Shown here: in pieces, positions 25,830-35,410 of the stretch | Position numbering within the stretch: the first letter of the stretch is position 1 | Layout of the letters: every line of letters starts with the position of its first letter | Origin: Caldilineae bacterium | GTDB lineage: Bacteria > Chloroflexota > Anaerolineae > Epilineales > Epilineaceae | DNA length: 64,000 nt | Assembly: GCA_020634625.1 (NCBI GenBank) | Contig: JACKBJ010000003.1 | Coordinates: 124,001-188,000, forward strand | Direction: 5' to 3' | The notes under the pieces: generated by a model | The model's database searches: none | The model's input: the letters and a program-made list of their open reading frames with translations, nothing else | What the model was told of the DNA's origin: nothing | Program-made: the position numbers and the translations under genes

Positions 25830-28800
25830 ATGAAGGGTCGACCCCAACGGCGAGGATCCGACGATGCCGCGTACCGGAAGCACGCAAGCCAGGTCGTCGT
25901 CGGCCAGGCACGCCGCCCTCAGCGCACCGTCGCTCCGAGCCGGAGCGACGATGCGCGATGTACCGCTCGGCGGCCTGGGGGTCTCGCACGCGTGCTCGGG
26001 GTCCTCCTGGCCGGGGTCTTCGCGAGCGCCGCGGCCCTTCCCGACGCCAGCATGGCGGCACCGCGGGCGGCGGACGCGCCGGCCGGCCCGGCGCAGTCCG
26101 CCTGCGGCGCAACCCTCCGGGCCGAGCTGACGGGCGACCGGCTGCGGATCCTCGGCAGCGATGCCGTCGACGAGGTTCGACTGCGCTACGACGCGGCGAG
26201 CCAGGCCTTCGAGGTCTTCGTGCCCCCCGCGGCGGGCCTGCCGACATGGCGACTGGACGCCTCGGGCGTGCTGCACATCGAGGCGCAGCTCTGCGATGGC
26301 GACGACCTGCTCGTCCTCGACGACTCCGGCGGGAGCCGGCTGGCCGACCGGTGGGCGATCGAGGTCGACGCCGGAGCGGGCAACGATGTCGTCTTCGGCG
26401 GGCTCGACCTGGGCAGCGTGGCCCTGCCGGACGCGCTCCAGATGATCGCGACGCTTCGCACGGCGGGCGACCTGGTCCAGGCGACCCTGGGGCTGCTCGA
26501 CGCCTCGCCCGGCGACTGCGAGACGGCGCCCTGCCTGGCTGCCGCGGCGGCGGACCTGGCCCGCGCCGCGGGCGAGGAGCTTGCCCTGCCGGCGGCACAC
26601 TACCTGCGCGACGTCGAGCCGCAGCTCGTTCAGCCGTCCGCGGCCACAGTGCGCGAGGCGCAGGCGCGGATCGGCGACGTCGTCACGACCACCATCTCCC
26701 GGACGGCGTCCGCCTATGCCGTCGAACGTGAGGTCCTGCCGCAAGCCGTCGACCTGGCGGTCGACGAGGTCGAGCTGCTGCTGCCCACCGCCGCGCAGCT
26801 GCTCACGGACACGATCGACCTGCAGGCGCACGCGGCCAGCCTCGGCCTCGAGGTCCAGAGCCGGGACCCGGTGCGGGTCTTCACCTCGACCATCGCGAGC
26901 CATGTCGCGTCGATCACGACCCTGTCCCAGCTCTGCGAGGAGGAGCCCGATCCGGACCCGGAGGCCAATCCCCCGGGCGAGGACGACCAGGATCCCTCCG
27001 GGCTGCCGCCGGCCTGCGCCGAGCTCGAACGGCGGATCGAAGCCCTCGAGGCCGCCACCGACCTGGTGGGCGAGGACGAATCGCCCGACTCCGGCGCGGC
27101 GCGGCTCGAGGCCGAAGGCGATGCCTTCGCGCAGCGCGGCGACGCGCTCGAGATGGCCGGCGAAGCCTTTGGCGACGACGAAGCGCCGAACACCAATTCC
27201 CGGGCCGCCCAGCTCGCGGTGCGGGGCGAGGCCATCGTCGCGGATGCCGAGGTCTTCGCCGCCGAGGCCGAGTTGATGGCGGCGGATTGGGAGGCTTGGG
27301 TCGAAGCTCGGGCGTCGAGCCTGGAGACGGCGGGCAAGGCCATGCATGCGCGCGGCCAGGCCGAGCTGGGCGGCGGGGGGGATGCCCTGCGCGGGCAAGC
27401 CGAAGCCGAGGTCGAGGCGGCGGCCGAGCGCCTGCGGGCACGCGCCGAGAGCATCCAGGTCGAGCTGCAGGCCCTGATGGCCGCCGCCGGCCCGCTCCTG
27501 GGCGGCAGCGGCGGGCTGCGGCTCGACGGCCAGCTCGCGACCAGCTGCAGCGTCACGCCGGCCAACAGCTTCACCGGAAGCGCGGGCGACGACACCCTCC
27601 TCGGCACCGCCGACAGCGACCTGCTCGACGGCGGCGACGGCCGGGATCTGCTGGTCGGCTTCGAGGGGGATGACCGGATTCTGGGTGGCGCGGGTCAGGA
27701 CCTGGCCTTCGGCGGCGGCGGTGGTGACGCGATCGAGGCGGGTGCCGACGTCGATCTCCTGGTCGGCCAGGACGGCGCCGACTGCCTCTACGGCGGCGGC
27801 GGTCAGACGCTGTCCACGAGCACGCTGAGCGTCGCGATGGGCGACATCTTCGTCGGGGGTCCCGACGACGACCTCATCGCCAACGGCGACGGGGCGGACG
27901 ACGATCCGGCGGAGTTCGACCTGGCTTGGGGTGGTTCCGGTGCCGATGAGATCCGTCTGGGCCATGGGGGTGAGCTCGAGATCGGCAACGTCGCGTTCCA
28001 GCTGGGCAACCTCGCCTTCGGCGGTGACGGCGCGGATCGCATCGAGACGGCCGACGGCTTCGACCTCGTCTTCGGCGAGGCCGACGACGACACGATCCAG
28101 ACCGGTCGCGGCACGGCCTTCGAGATGACCGGGAGCGGTGGCTCGGGCTTTCGGCTGGCGCTGGGCGACCTGATCTTCGGCGGCGCCGGCGACGACAGCA
28201 TCGACAGCGACGACCCGGCCGCCGACCGCGACGACGACGATGTCGACCTGATCTTCGCCATGGACGGCGCCGACACGATCCGGGCCTACGGCGGGGGCCG
28301 GCTGAGCATCGGCGACCTCGCGCAGCCCAGCTTCGAGATCCGGTTGGGCAACCTGATCTTCGGCGGCGCGGGCGAGGACGACATCCGGGCGCTCGACGGG
28401 GTCGACGTCGTCTTCGCCGGCGCCGACGACGACACGGTGACCACCGGCCAGGGCGACGCCCTCGACATCGCGGGCAGCGGCGGCGACTCGCGCTTCCGAC
28501 TCGCCCTCGGCGACCTGATCTTCGGCGAAGCGGGCGCCGATACGCTGCAGGGCGACGACCCGGCCGCCGACCGCGACGATGACGACATCGACGTGATCTT
28601 CGCCGGGCCGGACGCCGACACGGTGCGCGGCTACGGTGGCGGCATGCTGAGCATCGGCGACGCCTCGGACCCCAGCGTCGAGCTGCGGCTGGGCAACCTG
28701 GTGTTCGGCGGCACCGGCGCGGATGACGTGGTCACCCTGGACGGGATCGACCTGGTCTTCGGCGAGGAGGACGGCGACCGGGTTCAGGCGGGCCGCGGCG

Positions 28801-31800
28801 ACCGGCTCGTGATCGACGACGACTTCGAGATCGACCTGGGCGACCTGATCTTCGGCCAGGAGGGCGACGACCGCCTGCACGGCGACGCCTCGAGCCCGCC
28901 CACGGGCGGCGGCTCGGATGGCATCGACGTGATCTTCGGCGGCCCGGACGACGACGCGATCTACAGCGGGACCGGCGGCGACATCGAGGTTCCGAGCGCC
29001 GACATCTGCGTGCGCTTCGGGAACCTGCTCTTCGGCGGTCCGGGCGACGACCTCCTGCGGGGCGACTACGAGGCCTGGGATCCCGCCAACCCGCGGGGCG
29101 GCATCGACCTGGCGTTCGGCGCCGACGGCGACGACACCCTGCAGGGTGCCGGCGGATCGGTGCTCTTCTTCGGCGACCTGTCGTCGCTTCAGGTCGTCGT
29201 GATCTGGTTCGGCAACCTGCTCTTCGGCGGCCGCGGCGACGACCGGATCGAAGGTGGCGACCGGGGCGACCTGTCGACCTGCGCGCTGTCGAAGATCAGC
29301 GACTGGGCCGACGCCAACCTCGGCGGCCTGGCCGACCTCGGCGGCGCCGCCGACCTGATCTTCGCCGGGCCCGGTGCCGACACCGTCGAGGCCTACGACG
29401 GCATCGACCTCGTCTTCGGCGGGTTCGGCGACGACGCCCTGCATGCCGACGACGGCGGGATGATCATCGTGCCGATCGAGGGGATCCCGACCCCGATCCA
29501 CTTCGGGAACCTGATGTTCGGCGCGATGGGCGAGGACAGGATCACGAGCAAGGGGCGTACGGCGGGCTTCGTCGTCGGCCAGCTCGAGATCGACCTGCTC
29601 TTCGGTGGCCCCTGCGCCGACGACATCGACGCCGGCGACGCCTTCAACCTGGCCTTCGGCGGCCGGGCGGACGACGTGGTCAGGGCCGGGGACGGCTTCA
29701 ACCTGCTCTTCGGCAACGCGGAGGACGATGCCGTCACCGCCGGCGACGGCCTGACCCTGGCCTTCGGCAACGCCGGGGACGATGTCGTCGCCGGCGGCAC
29801 GGACGCCGACGGCGTGTTCCTGCTCTTCGGGAACGCCGGCGACGACCGGATCGTCTCCGGCGACGGCCTGACGCTGGCCTTCGGCAACCGGGGCGACGAC
29901 GGCATCCAGGGCGGGGACGGCGTCGGCCTGCTCTTCGGGAACGCCGGCCGCGACGAGGTCGTCGGCGGCACGGGCCTGACGCTGGCCTTCGGCAACCGCG
30001 GGTCGGACCGGGTTCGGGCCGGCGACGGTGCGGCCCTGCTCTTCGGCAACCGGGACGACGACGCGGTCGACTGCGGCGCCGGGCTCTGCGTCGCCTTCGG
30101 CAACGCCGGCCACGACCTCGTCGGCGCCGGGGCCGGGCTCGGCGCGCTCTTCGGCAATGCCGGCGAGGATCGGCTCACGGCCGGGTCGGGCCTCGGCGTG
30201 GCCTTCGGCAACACCGGCGCCGACATCCTCTCGGCCGGCGGTGGGGCGCTGCTGGCTTTCGGCGGCCCGGACGACGACGTGCTCCTGGGCGGATCCCTGT
30301 TCGACATCGGCTTCGGCAACGCCGGCGCCGACCACTACGTCGGCGGCAGCGGCAAGAGCATCTTCTTCGGCAACAGCGGCCCGGACACCGCCCGTGGCGG
30401 CGGTGGCGACCTGCTCTTCGGCAACCGCGACAACGACGTCCTGCTAGCCGGCAGCCAGGCCGACGTCGTCTTCGGCAACCGAGGCAACGACATCCTCGGG
30501 AGCAACGACGGCGCCGACCTCGTCTTCGGGAACCGCGGCAACGACGCGGTGCGCGCCGCCGACGGCGCCGGCTGCGACCTGCTCTTCGGCAACCGCGGCG
30601 ACGATGTGCTCGATCGCTGCCAGGACTGCGACAAGCGCCTCGGCGGCCGCGGCAAGGACAGCAAGTCGGCCGGCTGCCTGGCGGTGGACCCGGGCGCGCT
30701 GGCCCGGGGCGAGGTCCGCGGGCGGGTCACCATCGACCTGGACGGCGATGCGACGGGCGACATCGGCCAGGCAGGGGTGACGGTCATGGCCGGGTCCTCG
30801 AGCGCGGTGACGGATGCCGACGGCTGGTACCGCATCGCGGGCCTCGCGCAGGGGGCGACCCAGGTCGGCGAGCAGGTGCCCGCCGGCTACGTGCAGATCT
30901 CGACGCCGACGGCGCATGCCATCAGCGTCGGCAGCCCGGGCATCGACCTCTTCCTGCAGCGTGACTTCGTGAACCGCCCCCGCTGCGCCGTGTCGGCCGA
31001 CGGCTGGGGCTGCGTGTCCGGGGGCTGCGCCCGCGGCGCCGCCGGCGTGGCGTCGGCCTGCCAACCGGTCGCGGTGCGCCCGGTGCGGCGCTGCGCCTCG
31101 ACCGGCGAGCGCTGCTCGGAGGCCTCGGACTGCCCCTGCCAGGACTGCGAGGACTCCTGGGAGGTGGTGACCTGCGACTGCCTGCCGCCCGAGACGGGTT
31201 GCCGGCTCGAGATCGACCCCGTCAGCGGGCCGCGCTGCGTCGGCCGCTGCGCCTCGCCGTCCGGCGCCGGCTGCCAGCTGATCCGGGATGGCGGGGTCTT
31301 CCGCTGCGGCTGCGGCAGCCCCGGCCGCGTGTTCCTGCCGATCCTGTTGGCCAAGGCCAGTCCGGGCGAGGCGGGATCGCCCATCGACCCGACCGTGACC
31401 TCGGCGCCGACGGTGACGGCCACCGTGACGCCGACCCCGCGCTCCACCTGGACGCCGCGGTCCACCGCCACGGGCACGCCGGCGCCGCTGGGTGGGCCCC
31501 TGGCGCGGCACCGCCGGCGCGCGGCGCGGGCGCAGGCCGCTGGCGCGCCTTCCGGGCCCTTCGGACCCCTGGCGCCGGCCCAGACCGCCGTCCGGCTCGA
31601 CGGCAGCTGGACCGTGCTCGACGAGCTCATGATCGAAGGCGCGTTCTTCGCGCCGCTCTACGACTACACGTCGAACCTGCCGGTTCGGATCGATCTGACC
31701 GACCTGTTCGTGGTCTCGGACGGCAGCGAGGTCTACCTTGACGGCCAGCCGATCGGTACGACGCCGGCCACGGCCGACTGGCCCGCCCTCGGCTCCGACC

Positions 31801-33023
31801 CGCAGGCGCCGCCCTACACCGCGGACCCGGCGGTGGCCTGGCAGGAGCCGGCCTTCGGCAAGGCCTCCTTCGCGCTGCCGGCGGGCACGCACCGGCTCAC
31901 CTTCCGCAACCTGCACATCCCGGCTCGAAGCGCCGGTGGCGCGCCCCATCCCGACGGCACGCTCGCCTTCCGGCTGGTCCTGACCGAGGACCCCGGCGTC
32001 ACGCCCGAGCCGGGCTGCGCGCCGCGGCCGGCCGGCATGGTCGCCTGGTGGCCGCTCGACGAGCTGGCCGGCGCGCAGGCCATCGACGTGATCGGTGGCC
32101 ACACCGGCACCGCCGAGGGAGCGGCGGTGCCGATGAATCCGGCCAAGGTGCTGGCCGGGCGCTTCTTCGACGGCGGCGTGGTGCGGGTCGCGGACGCGCC
32201 CGGGCTGGACGGCGGCGCGGCCGGGCTGGCGGTCGATGCCTGGGTCCGGCCGGCGACCCTGGAGGGCCGGCGGCCGATCGTGGCCAAGCGCCACGCGCCG
32301 ACCGACCGGCCGCTGGGCTGGTCGCTGGACCTGGTCGACGGGCGGCCGAGCTTCCGCTGGGACGGCCCCGGCGGCAGCATCGAGGCCACCGCGCCGGTGA
32401 CGGCCAGCGTCGGCGCCTGGCACCTGCTCGGGCTGAGCCTGGCGCCCGGAGCGCCCGACGGCGGCCAGCTCTTCCTCGACGGCGAGCTGGTCCACCGCTT
32501 CGACACGAGCGCGCTGACGATGCCGCTGGACACCGGGGCGACGCTCTGGATCGGCTTCGAGCCGGCCCTCGGCCGCGGTCAGCTCGAGCACGGCTTCCTC
32601 GGCGCCATCGACGAGGTGGAGCTCTTCGACCGCCCGCTGGCGCTGGAGGCGCTGCGGGCCATCTTCGCGGCCGATCGGCTCGGCAAGTGCGACAAGCCGG
32701 CGCCGCCGACGCCGGGGCCGACGGCCGTTCCCACCCGCGCGACGCCGGTGCCGACGGTGCCGCCGGCGCCACTCGGGGCGGATCAGTCGGGTCTGACAAG
32801 TGGTTCGGGTCGCGTGGGTCTCGAAACATCAGCGGCGAAGCGGCGAGCGGGCGGAAGTCCGTTGCCATACGCTCTGGAGGATCGAGGTGCCAGCCTCCCC
32901 GGAGCACTCGAAACCATTCGTCGCTCCGATCGACGTCCTCGCGGCCGTCGTGGGGATCGTAGGGGTAGGCGAACTCCGCTGGTCGCAGGTCAGGTGTCCG
33001 CGAGCCCTGCCGCCGCGGGTTAA
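25830..33023 (+). CDS. Giant secreted RTX-like repeat protein with coiled-coil, Cys-rich and LamG domains; 3' end suspect
   Basis: The frame encodes 2397 residues from the ATG at 25830 (TAGGAG upstream). An N-terminal hydrophobic segment near 55-70 after a long basic leader suggests Sec export. An Ala/Glu-rich coiled coil lies at about 400-560. Residues about 580-1610 are acidic nonapeptide-type repeats related to hemolysin calcium-binding repeats, often with FGN in place of the usual YGG. A CNA-B/SdrD-like domain (about 1624-1718), a Cys-rich block (about 1719-1830), VFLPILLAK at 1834, a Thr/Pro linker and a LamG/concanavalin-like domain (about 2068-2287) follow. The last 80 residues look non-native because that DNA carries an antisense FGE fragment. 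It likely binds calcium and folds outside the cell. No type I secretion genes are nearby. Confidence 0.8.
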   Translation: MKGRPQRRGSDDAAYRKHASQVVVGQARRPQRTVAPSRSDDARCTARRPGGLARVLGVLLAGVFASAAALPDASMAAPRAADAPAGPAQSACGATLRAELTGDRLRILGSDAVDEVRLRYDAASQAFEVFVPPAAGLPTWRLDASGVLHIEAQLCDGDDLLVLDDSGGSRLADRWAIEVDAGAGNDVVFGGLDLGSVALPDALQMIATLRTAGDLVQATLGLLDASPGDCETAPCLAAAAADLARAAGEELALPAAHYLRDVEPQLVQPSAATVREAQARIGDVVTTTISRTASAYAVEREVLPQAVDLAVDEVELLLPTAAQLLTDTIDLQAHAASLGLEVQSRDPVRVFTSTIASHVASITTLSQLCEEEPDPDPEANPPGEDDQDPSGLPPACAELERRIEALEAATDLVGEDESPDSGAARLEAEGDAFAQRGDALEMAGEAFGDDEAPNTNSRAAQLAVRGEAIVADAEVFAAEAELMAADWEAWVEARASSLETAGKAMHARGQAELGGGGDALRGQAEAEVEAAAERLRARAESIQVELQALMAAAGPLLGGSGGLRLDGQLATSCSVTPANSFTGSAGDDTLLGTADSDLLDGGDGRDLLVGFEGDDRILGGAGQDLAFGGGGGDAIEAGADVDLLVGQDGADCLYGGGGQTLSTSTLSVAMGDIFVGGPDDDLIANGDGADDDPAEFDLAWGGSGADEIRLGHGGELEIGNVAFQLGNLAFGGDGADRIETADGFDLVFGEADDDTIQTGRGTAFEMTGSGGSGFRLALGDLIFGGAGDDSIDSDDPAADRDDDDVDLIFAMDGADTIRAYGGGRLSIGDLAQPSFEIRLGNLIFGGAGEDDIRALDGVDVVFAGADDDTVTTGQGDALDIAGSGGDSRFRLALGDLIFGEAGADTLQGDDPAADRDDDDIDVIFAGPDADTVRGYGGGMLSIGDASDPSVELRLGNLVFGGTGADDVVTLDGIDLVFGEEDGDRVQAGRGDRLVIDDDFEIDLGDLIFGQEGDDRLHGDASSPPTGGGSDGIDVIFGGPDDDAIYSGTGGDIEVPSADICVRFGNLLFGGPGDDLLRGDYEAWDPANPRGGIDLAFGADGDDTLQGAGGSVLFFGDLSSLQVVVIWFGNLLFGGRGDDRIEGGDRGDLSTCALSKISDWADANLGGLADLGGAADLIFAGPGADTVEAYDGIDLVFGGFGDDALHADDGGMIIVPIEGIPTPIHFGNLMFGAMGEDRITSKGRTAGFVVGQLEIDLLFGGPCADDIDAGDAFNLAFGGRADDVVRAGDGFNLLFGNAEDDAVTAGDGLTLAFGNAGDDVVAGGTDADGVFLLFGNAGDDRIVSGDGLTLAFGNRGDDGIQGGDGVGLLFGNAGRDEVVGGTGLTLAFGNRGSDRVRAGDGAALLFGNRDDDAVDCGAGLCVAFGNAGHDLVGAGAGLGALFGNAGEDRLTAGSGLGVAFGNTGADILSAGGGALLAFGGPDDDVLLGGSLFDIGFGNAGADHYVGGSGKSIFFGNSGPDTARGGGGDLLFGNRDNDVLLAGSQADVVFGNRGNDILGSNDGADLVFGNRGNDAVRAADGAGCDLLFGNRGDDVLDRCQDCDKRLGGRGKDSKSAGCLAVDPGALARGEVRGRVTIDLDGDATGDIGQAGVTVMAGSSSAVTDADGWYRIAGLAQGATQVGEQVPAGYVQISTPTAHAISVGSPGIDLFLQRDFVNRPRCAVSADGWGCVSGGCARGAAGVASACQPVAVRPVRRCASTGERCSEASDCPCQDCEDSWEVVTCDCLPPETGCRLEIDPVSGPRCVGRCASPSGAGCQLIRDGGVFRCGCGSPGRVFLPILLAKASPGEAGSPIDPTVTSAPTVTATVTPTPRSTWTPRSTATGTPAPLGGPLARHRRRAARAQAAGAPSGPFGPLAPAQTAVRLDGSWTVLDELMIEGAFFAPLYDYTSNLPVRIDLTDLFVVSDGSEVYLDGQPIGTTPATADWPALGSDPQAPPYTADPAVAWQEPAFGKASFALPAGTHRLTFRNLHIPARSAGGAPHPDGTLAFRLVLTEDPGVTPEPGCAPRPAGMVAWWPLDELAGAQAIDVIGGHTGTAEGAAVPMNPAKVLAGRFFDGGVVRVADAPGLDGGAAGLAVDAWVRPATLEGRRPIVAKRHAPTDRPLGWSLDLVDGRPSFRWDGPGGSIEATAPVTASVGAWHLLGLSLAPGAPDGGQLFLDGELVHRFDTSALTMPLDTGATLWIGFEPALGRGQLEHGFLGAIDEVELFDRPLALEALRAIFAADRLGKCDKPAPPTPGPTAVPTRATPVPTVPPAPLGADQSGLTSGSGRVGLETSAAKRRAGGSPLPYALEDRGASLPGALETIRRSDRRPRGRRGDRRGRRTPLVAGQVSASPAAAG
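27560..30655 (+). repeat. RTX-like coding repeat array with 18-residue and 116-residue periods
   Basis: From about 29600 on, the unit is 18 residues (two nonapeptides) with core LLFGNxGDDxVxxGDGLT. Earlier, a longer unit of 116 residues (348 bases) recurs: the segment LALGDLIFG...DDPAADRDDDD begins near 28153 and again near 28501. The repeats are diverged in DNA but conserved in protein. Confidence 0.8.
32830..32998 (-). pseudogene. Fragment of an FGE-sulfatase domain, antisense to the giant gene's 3' end
   Basis: On the minus strand the frame reads FAYPYDPHDGRED, then SDEWFRVLRGGWHLDPPER and MATDFR. This is the C-terminal signature of SUMF1/FGE-sulfatase domains and parallels YRYPYQAADGREA...VYRVVRGGAWFNG in the gene at 21942. 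No start or upstream part of such a domain is present, so it is a remnant of about 55 codons. Confidence 0.7.
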
Positions 33024-33047
33024 GCTGGATGCACGAGGAGCTTCGCG

Positions 33048-34169
33048 ATGCGCCGCGCTGTTCGAGTCAGCCTTGCCTCGACGCCGATCCTGCTGCTGGC
33101 CCTGGTCGCCGGCCCGACCCTTGCCGCGCCGAGGCCAGGAGCGCCGCCGACGGACCCGAACGCCAAGCTGGATGCCCGAGTGACGGACTGCCCGAGCGAC
33201 TGCGCCTTCTCGGCGGGCGCGTCGGCCCATCCGGTCGTCCTGTTGAGCGGCGAGGACACGACCGTGACCTTGCGCTTGAAAGCGAGCTGCGGCGGCTACG
33301 CGATCCCCCGCCACATCGTCCTGGCCGTCGACGGTTCGAACCGAATCGATCGGCGCGAGCTGGTGGAGCTCCAGTCCGGGCTGCGCAAGCTCGTCGACCA
33401 GCTCGATCTGCCCCACAATCCCTCGACGCGGGTCGCCTTGGTGGACATGGCGGATGGGCCCCGCACCCTGCTGCACCTGGTCAACGACGGGCCGCGGCTG
33501 AAGCAGCGGATCGGCAGGCTCGAAGCCGAAGGCGAACCGGACGCGGCCGCGCTGCTCGACGAAGCGCACCGGGTCTTTCGCCAAGCCCGGGGCTCCGGCT
33601 GCGACCAGCAGCCGGTGATCGACGAGATCGTCATTCTCCTGTCGGCCGCGATCGATTCGGGCGACTGCGAGCCGGCCCTACGAGCCGCTCGACCGCTCAA
33701 GGGCGATGGCATCCTGATGCTCGTCGTCAACGCGGAAGCGCGGAGTCGCGACGACCGTTGCCTGCGCCAGGTCGCCTCCTCCGCTCGCTATTACTCCCTC
33801 TTCGGTGGCCTCGCCGGTGCGATCACCACGCTGGAACGCATTCGAGATGGGGATGGTCTTCGCGTGATGCCGCGCCAGCTGACCGTGGTGGAGACCCTGG
33901 GGCCCGGCCTCGACTTCCTGCCGAGCCCGGATGCCTTCGGCCTCGCGCCCGAGTTCGACGCCAAGACCCGCAGCCTGACTTGGAAGCGGGACTTCGTGCC
34001 CAGGGATGGCATCACCTTGAGCTACCGGGTCCGGCCCAGCCCGGCCGGCCTGCGAGCGCTGGGCGAGGGTGCGCGCGTCACCTGGCGCGACACCCTGAAT
34101 CGCGTTGGCGCGATCCGCCTGGAGCGCCCTTGGGCACAGGTCTTCGAACCGGCACCGCAGCGGCCTTGA
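33048..34169 (+). CDS. Secreted VWA-like protein (paralogue of 61908)
   Basis: The protein has 373 residues; GAGGAG lies 7 bases before the ATG. A signal peptide ends around AAPRP (residue 26-30). The core (about 88-265) is a von Willebrand factor A-like fold: HIVLAVDGSNRID gives Asp95 and Ser97 of a MIDAS motif, but the third position of DxSxS is Arg. The C-terminal part (about 270-373) is beta-rich and ends PWAQVFEPAPQRP. Its sequence aligns along its full length with the protein at 61908, including LVNDxxRxxxRIGRLEA and RQxTVVETL. Likely role: extracellular protein binding or adhesion. It follows the giant RTX-like gene by 24 bases. Confidence 0.8.
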   Translation: MRRAVRVSLASTPILLLALVAGPTLAAPRPGAPPTDPNAKLDARVTDCPSDCAFSAGASAHPVVLLSGEDTTVTLRLKASCGGYAIPRHIVLAVDGSNRIDRRELVELQSGLRKLVDQLDLPHNPSTRVALVDMADGPRTLLHLVNDGPRLKQRIGRLEAEGEPDAAALLDEAHRVFRQARGSGCDQQPVIDEIVILLSAAIDSGDCEPALRAARPLKGDGILMLVVNAEARSRDDRCLRQVASSARYYSLFGGLAGAITTLERIRDGDGLRVMPRQLTVVETLGPGLDFLPSPDAFGLAPEFDAKTRSLTWKRDFVPRDGITLSYRVRPSPAGLRALGEGARVTWRDTLNRVGAIRLERPWAQVFEPAPQRP

Positions 34170-34289
34170 ATCCAAGAAGGGACCGGCAGCCGGTCGCGCC
34201 GGTGAACCCGACGCGCGGCCTGGCCCTCCAAGGTTACTCGCCCCGCGACCGGATCGCACAGGTCGGGTGCTCGCGCCGGCAGGATCGTG

Positions 34290-34318
34290 TTGACGCTCCC
34301 CGGTCGGGGGCATAGACT
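34290..34318 (+). promoter_or_regulatory. Consensus-like sigma-70 promoter of the response regulator gene
   Basis: TTGACG (34290-34295), a 17-base spacer, then TAGACT (34313-34318). The leader to the ATG at 34470 is about 145 bases. Confidence 0.7.
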
Positions 34319-34469
34319 CTGCGCGCCGCGATCGAGCCGGCCGTCCCGGGGCGCCGCCACGAGCCGCTTTCCCAACCCCCCGCCCCGCGCCGCCCGTCCC
34401 GATGTCGTTGCACCGAAGGCATCCAACCGGGCGTGCGCCAGACGCCGCGCCCGGCCTCGAGGTTCAAGC

Positions 34470-35180
34470 ATGCGCCGGGACAAGATCCTCGTCGTCGAAG
34501 ACGACCCCGCGGTCGCGCGATCGCTCTGCCTGGCCCTCGAGCGCGAGGGCTACGCGGTCGCTCAGGCGGCCACCTGCGCCGAGGCCCTGCGGTTGACGGA
34601 CGAGGATCCGCCGCAGCTCCTGCTGCTCGACCTGCGGCTGCCGGACGGCAGCGGCCTGGATGTCTGCCGCCGGCTGCGCGCCGAGGGCCATCGCCTGCCG
34701 ATCATCATGCTCACCGCGCGGGACGAGGAGAGCGACAAGGTGGTCGGCCTCGAGCTGGGCGCCGACGACTACGTGGTCAAGCCCTACGGGCTGCGCGAGC
34801 TGCTGTCGCGGATCCGCTCGCTGCTCCGGCGCGCCTACGGCGAGCTGGCCGCGCCGGCCGATGCCGCCAGCAGCCTGCGCTTCGGCCCGATCGAGATCGA
34901 CCAGCAGCGGCTCCTGGTGCGCCGCGGCGGCCGGCCGGTCGACCTGACGCCGATCGAGTTTCGCCTGCTGCGCCATCTGGCCGCCCACCCCGACCGTCCC
35001 TTCACGCGCGACGCGCTGATCGAGGCCATCTGGGGCTACGCGGGCGAGGTGGGCAACCCGCGGACGGTGGACGTGCACATGCGCCACCTGCGCGAGAAGC
35101 TCGAGGAGACGCCCTCGGAACCGCGCTGGCTGGTCACCCAGCGCGGCGTCGGCTACATGCTTCGGTCGAGCGCCGGCTGA
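34470..35180 (+). CDS. OmpR/PhoB-family response regulator
   Basis: The protein has 236 residues. The receiver domain has the acidic pair Asp11-Asp12, phosphoacceptor Asp54 (LLLLDLRLPDG), Thr82 and Lys104 (VVKPYG). The C-terminal winged helix (about 140-232) shows VDLTPIEFRLLRHLAAHP and RTVDVHMRHLREKLE, the DNA-recognition end. The ATG at 34470 was chosen because the receiver begins right after it (MRRDKILVVEDD); a longer in-frame extension covers the leader. Downstream lie a PDZ protein and a histidine kinase in the same direction, so this is the transcription factor of a two-component set, probably controlling envelope genes. Confidence 0.95.
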   Translation: MRRDKILVVEDDPAVARSLCLALEREGYAVAQAATCAEALRLTDEDPPQLLLLDLRLPDGSGLDVCRRLRAEGHRLPIIMLTARDEESDKVVGLELGADDYVVKPYGLRELLSRIRSLLRRAYGELAAPADAASSLRFGPIEIDQQRLLVRRGGRPVDLTPIEFRLLRHLAAHPDRPFTRDALIEAIWGYAGEVGNPRTVDVHMRHLREKLEETPSEPRWLVTQRGVGYMLRSSAG

Positions 35181-35410
35181 GGCCGGCGCGGGCCGGCTGC
35201 GCCCCGGGACGCGCGCAGGCCCGGTCCCGGCCCGGCCCCGGCCGCGATGGCCCCCCGGCCGGAACGCCCCCGCCGATCGCCCCAGCGCCTGGTCGACCGA
35301 TTGTTGCGATCCCCTAACCCGAGCCCAACGGCCGCGCAACCGGCCGGACCTATGCTTGGAGCGTCGACCGATTCCCCTTCGTTGAACGCAGTCCACATAG
35401 GAGAAACTCC

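Noticed and set aside
29600..30655. Regular spacing of similar 54-base units resembling a CRISPR array
   Set aside because: The units are continuous in one reading frame, encode RTX-like repeats, and have no unrelated spacers of constant length or cas genes.
31329..31355. VFLPILLAK inside the giant protein taken as the true C-terminus, with a separate gene downstream
   Set aside because: There is no stop codon, start or ribosome-binding site after it, and the frame continues through a Thr/Pro linker into a LamG domain.
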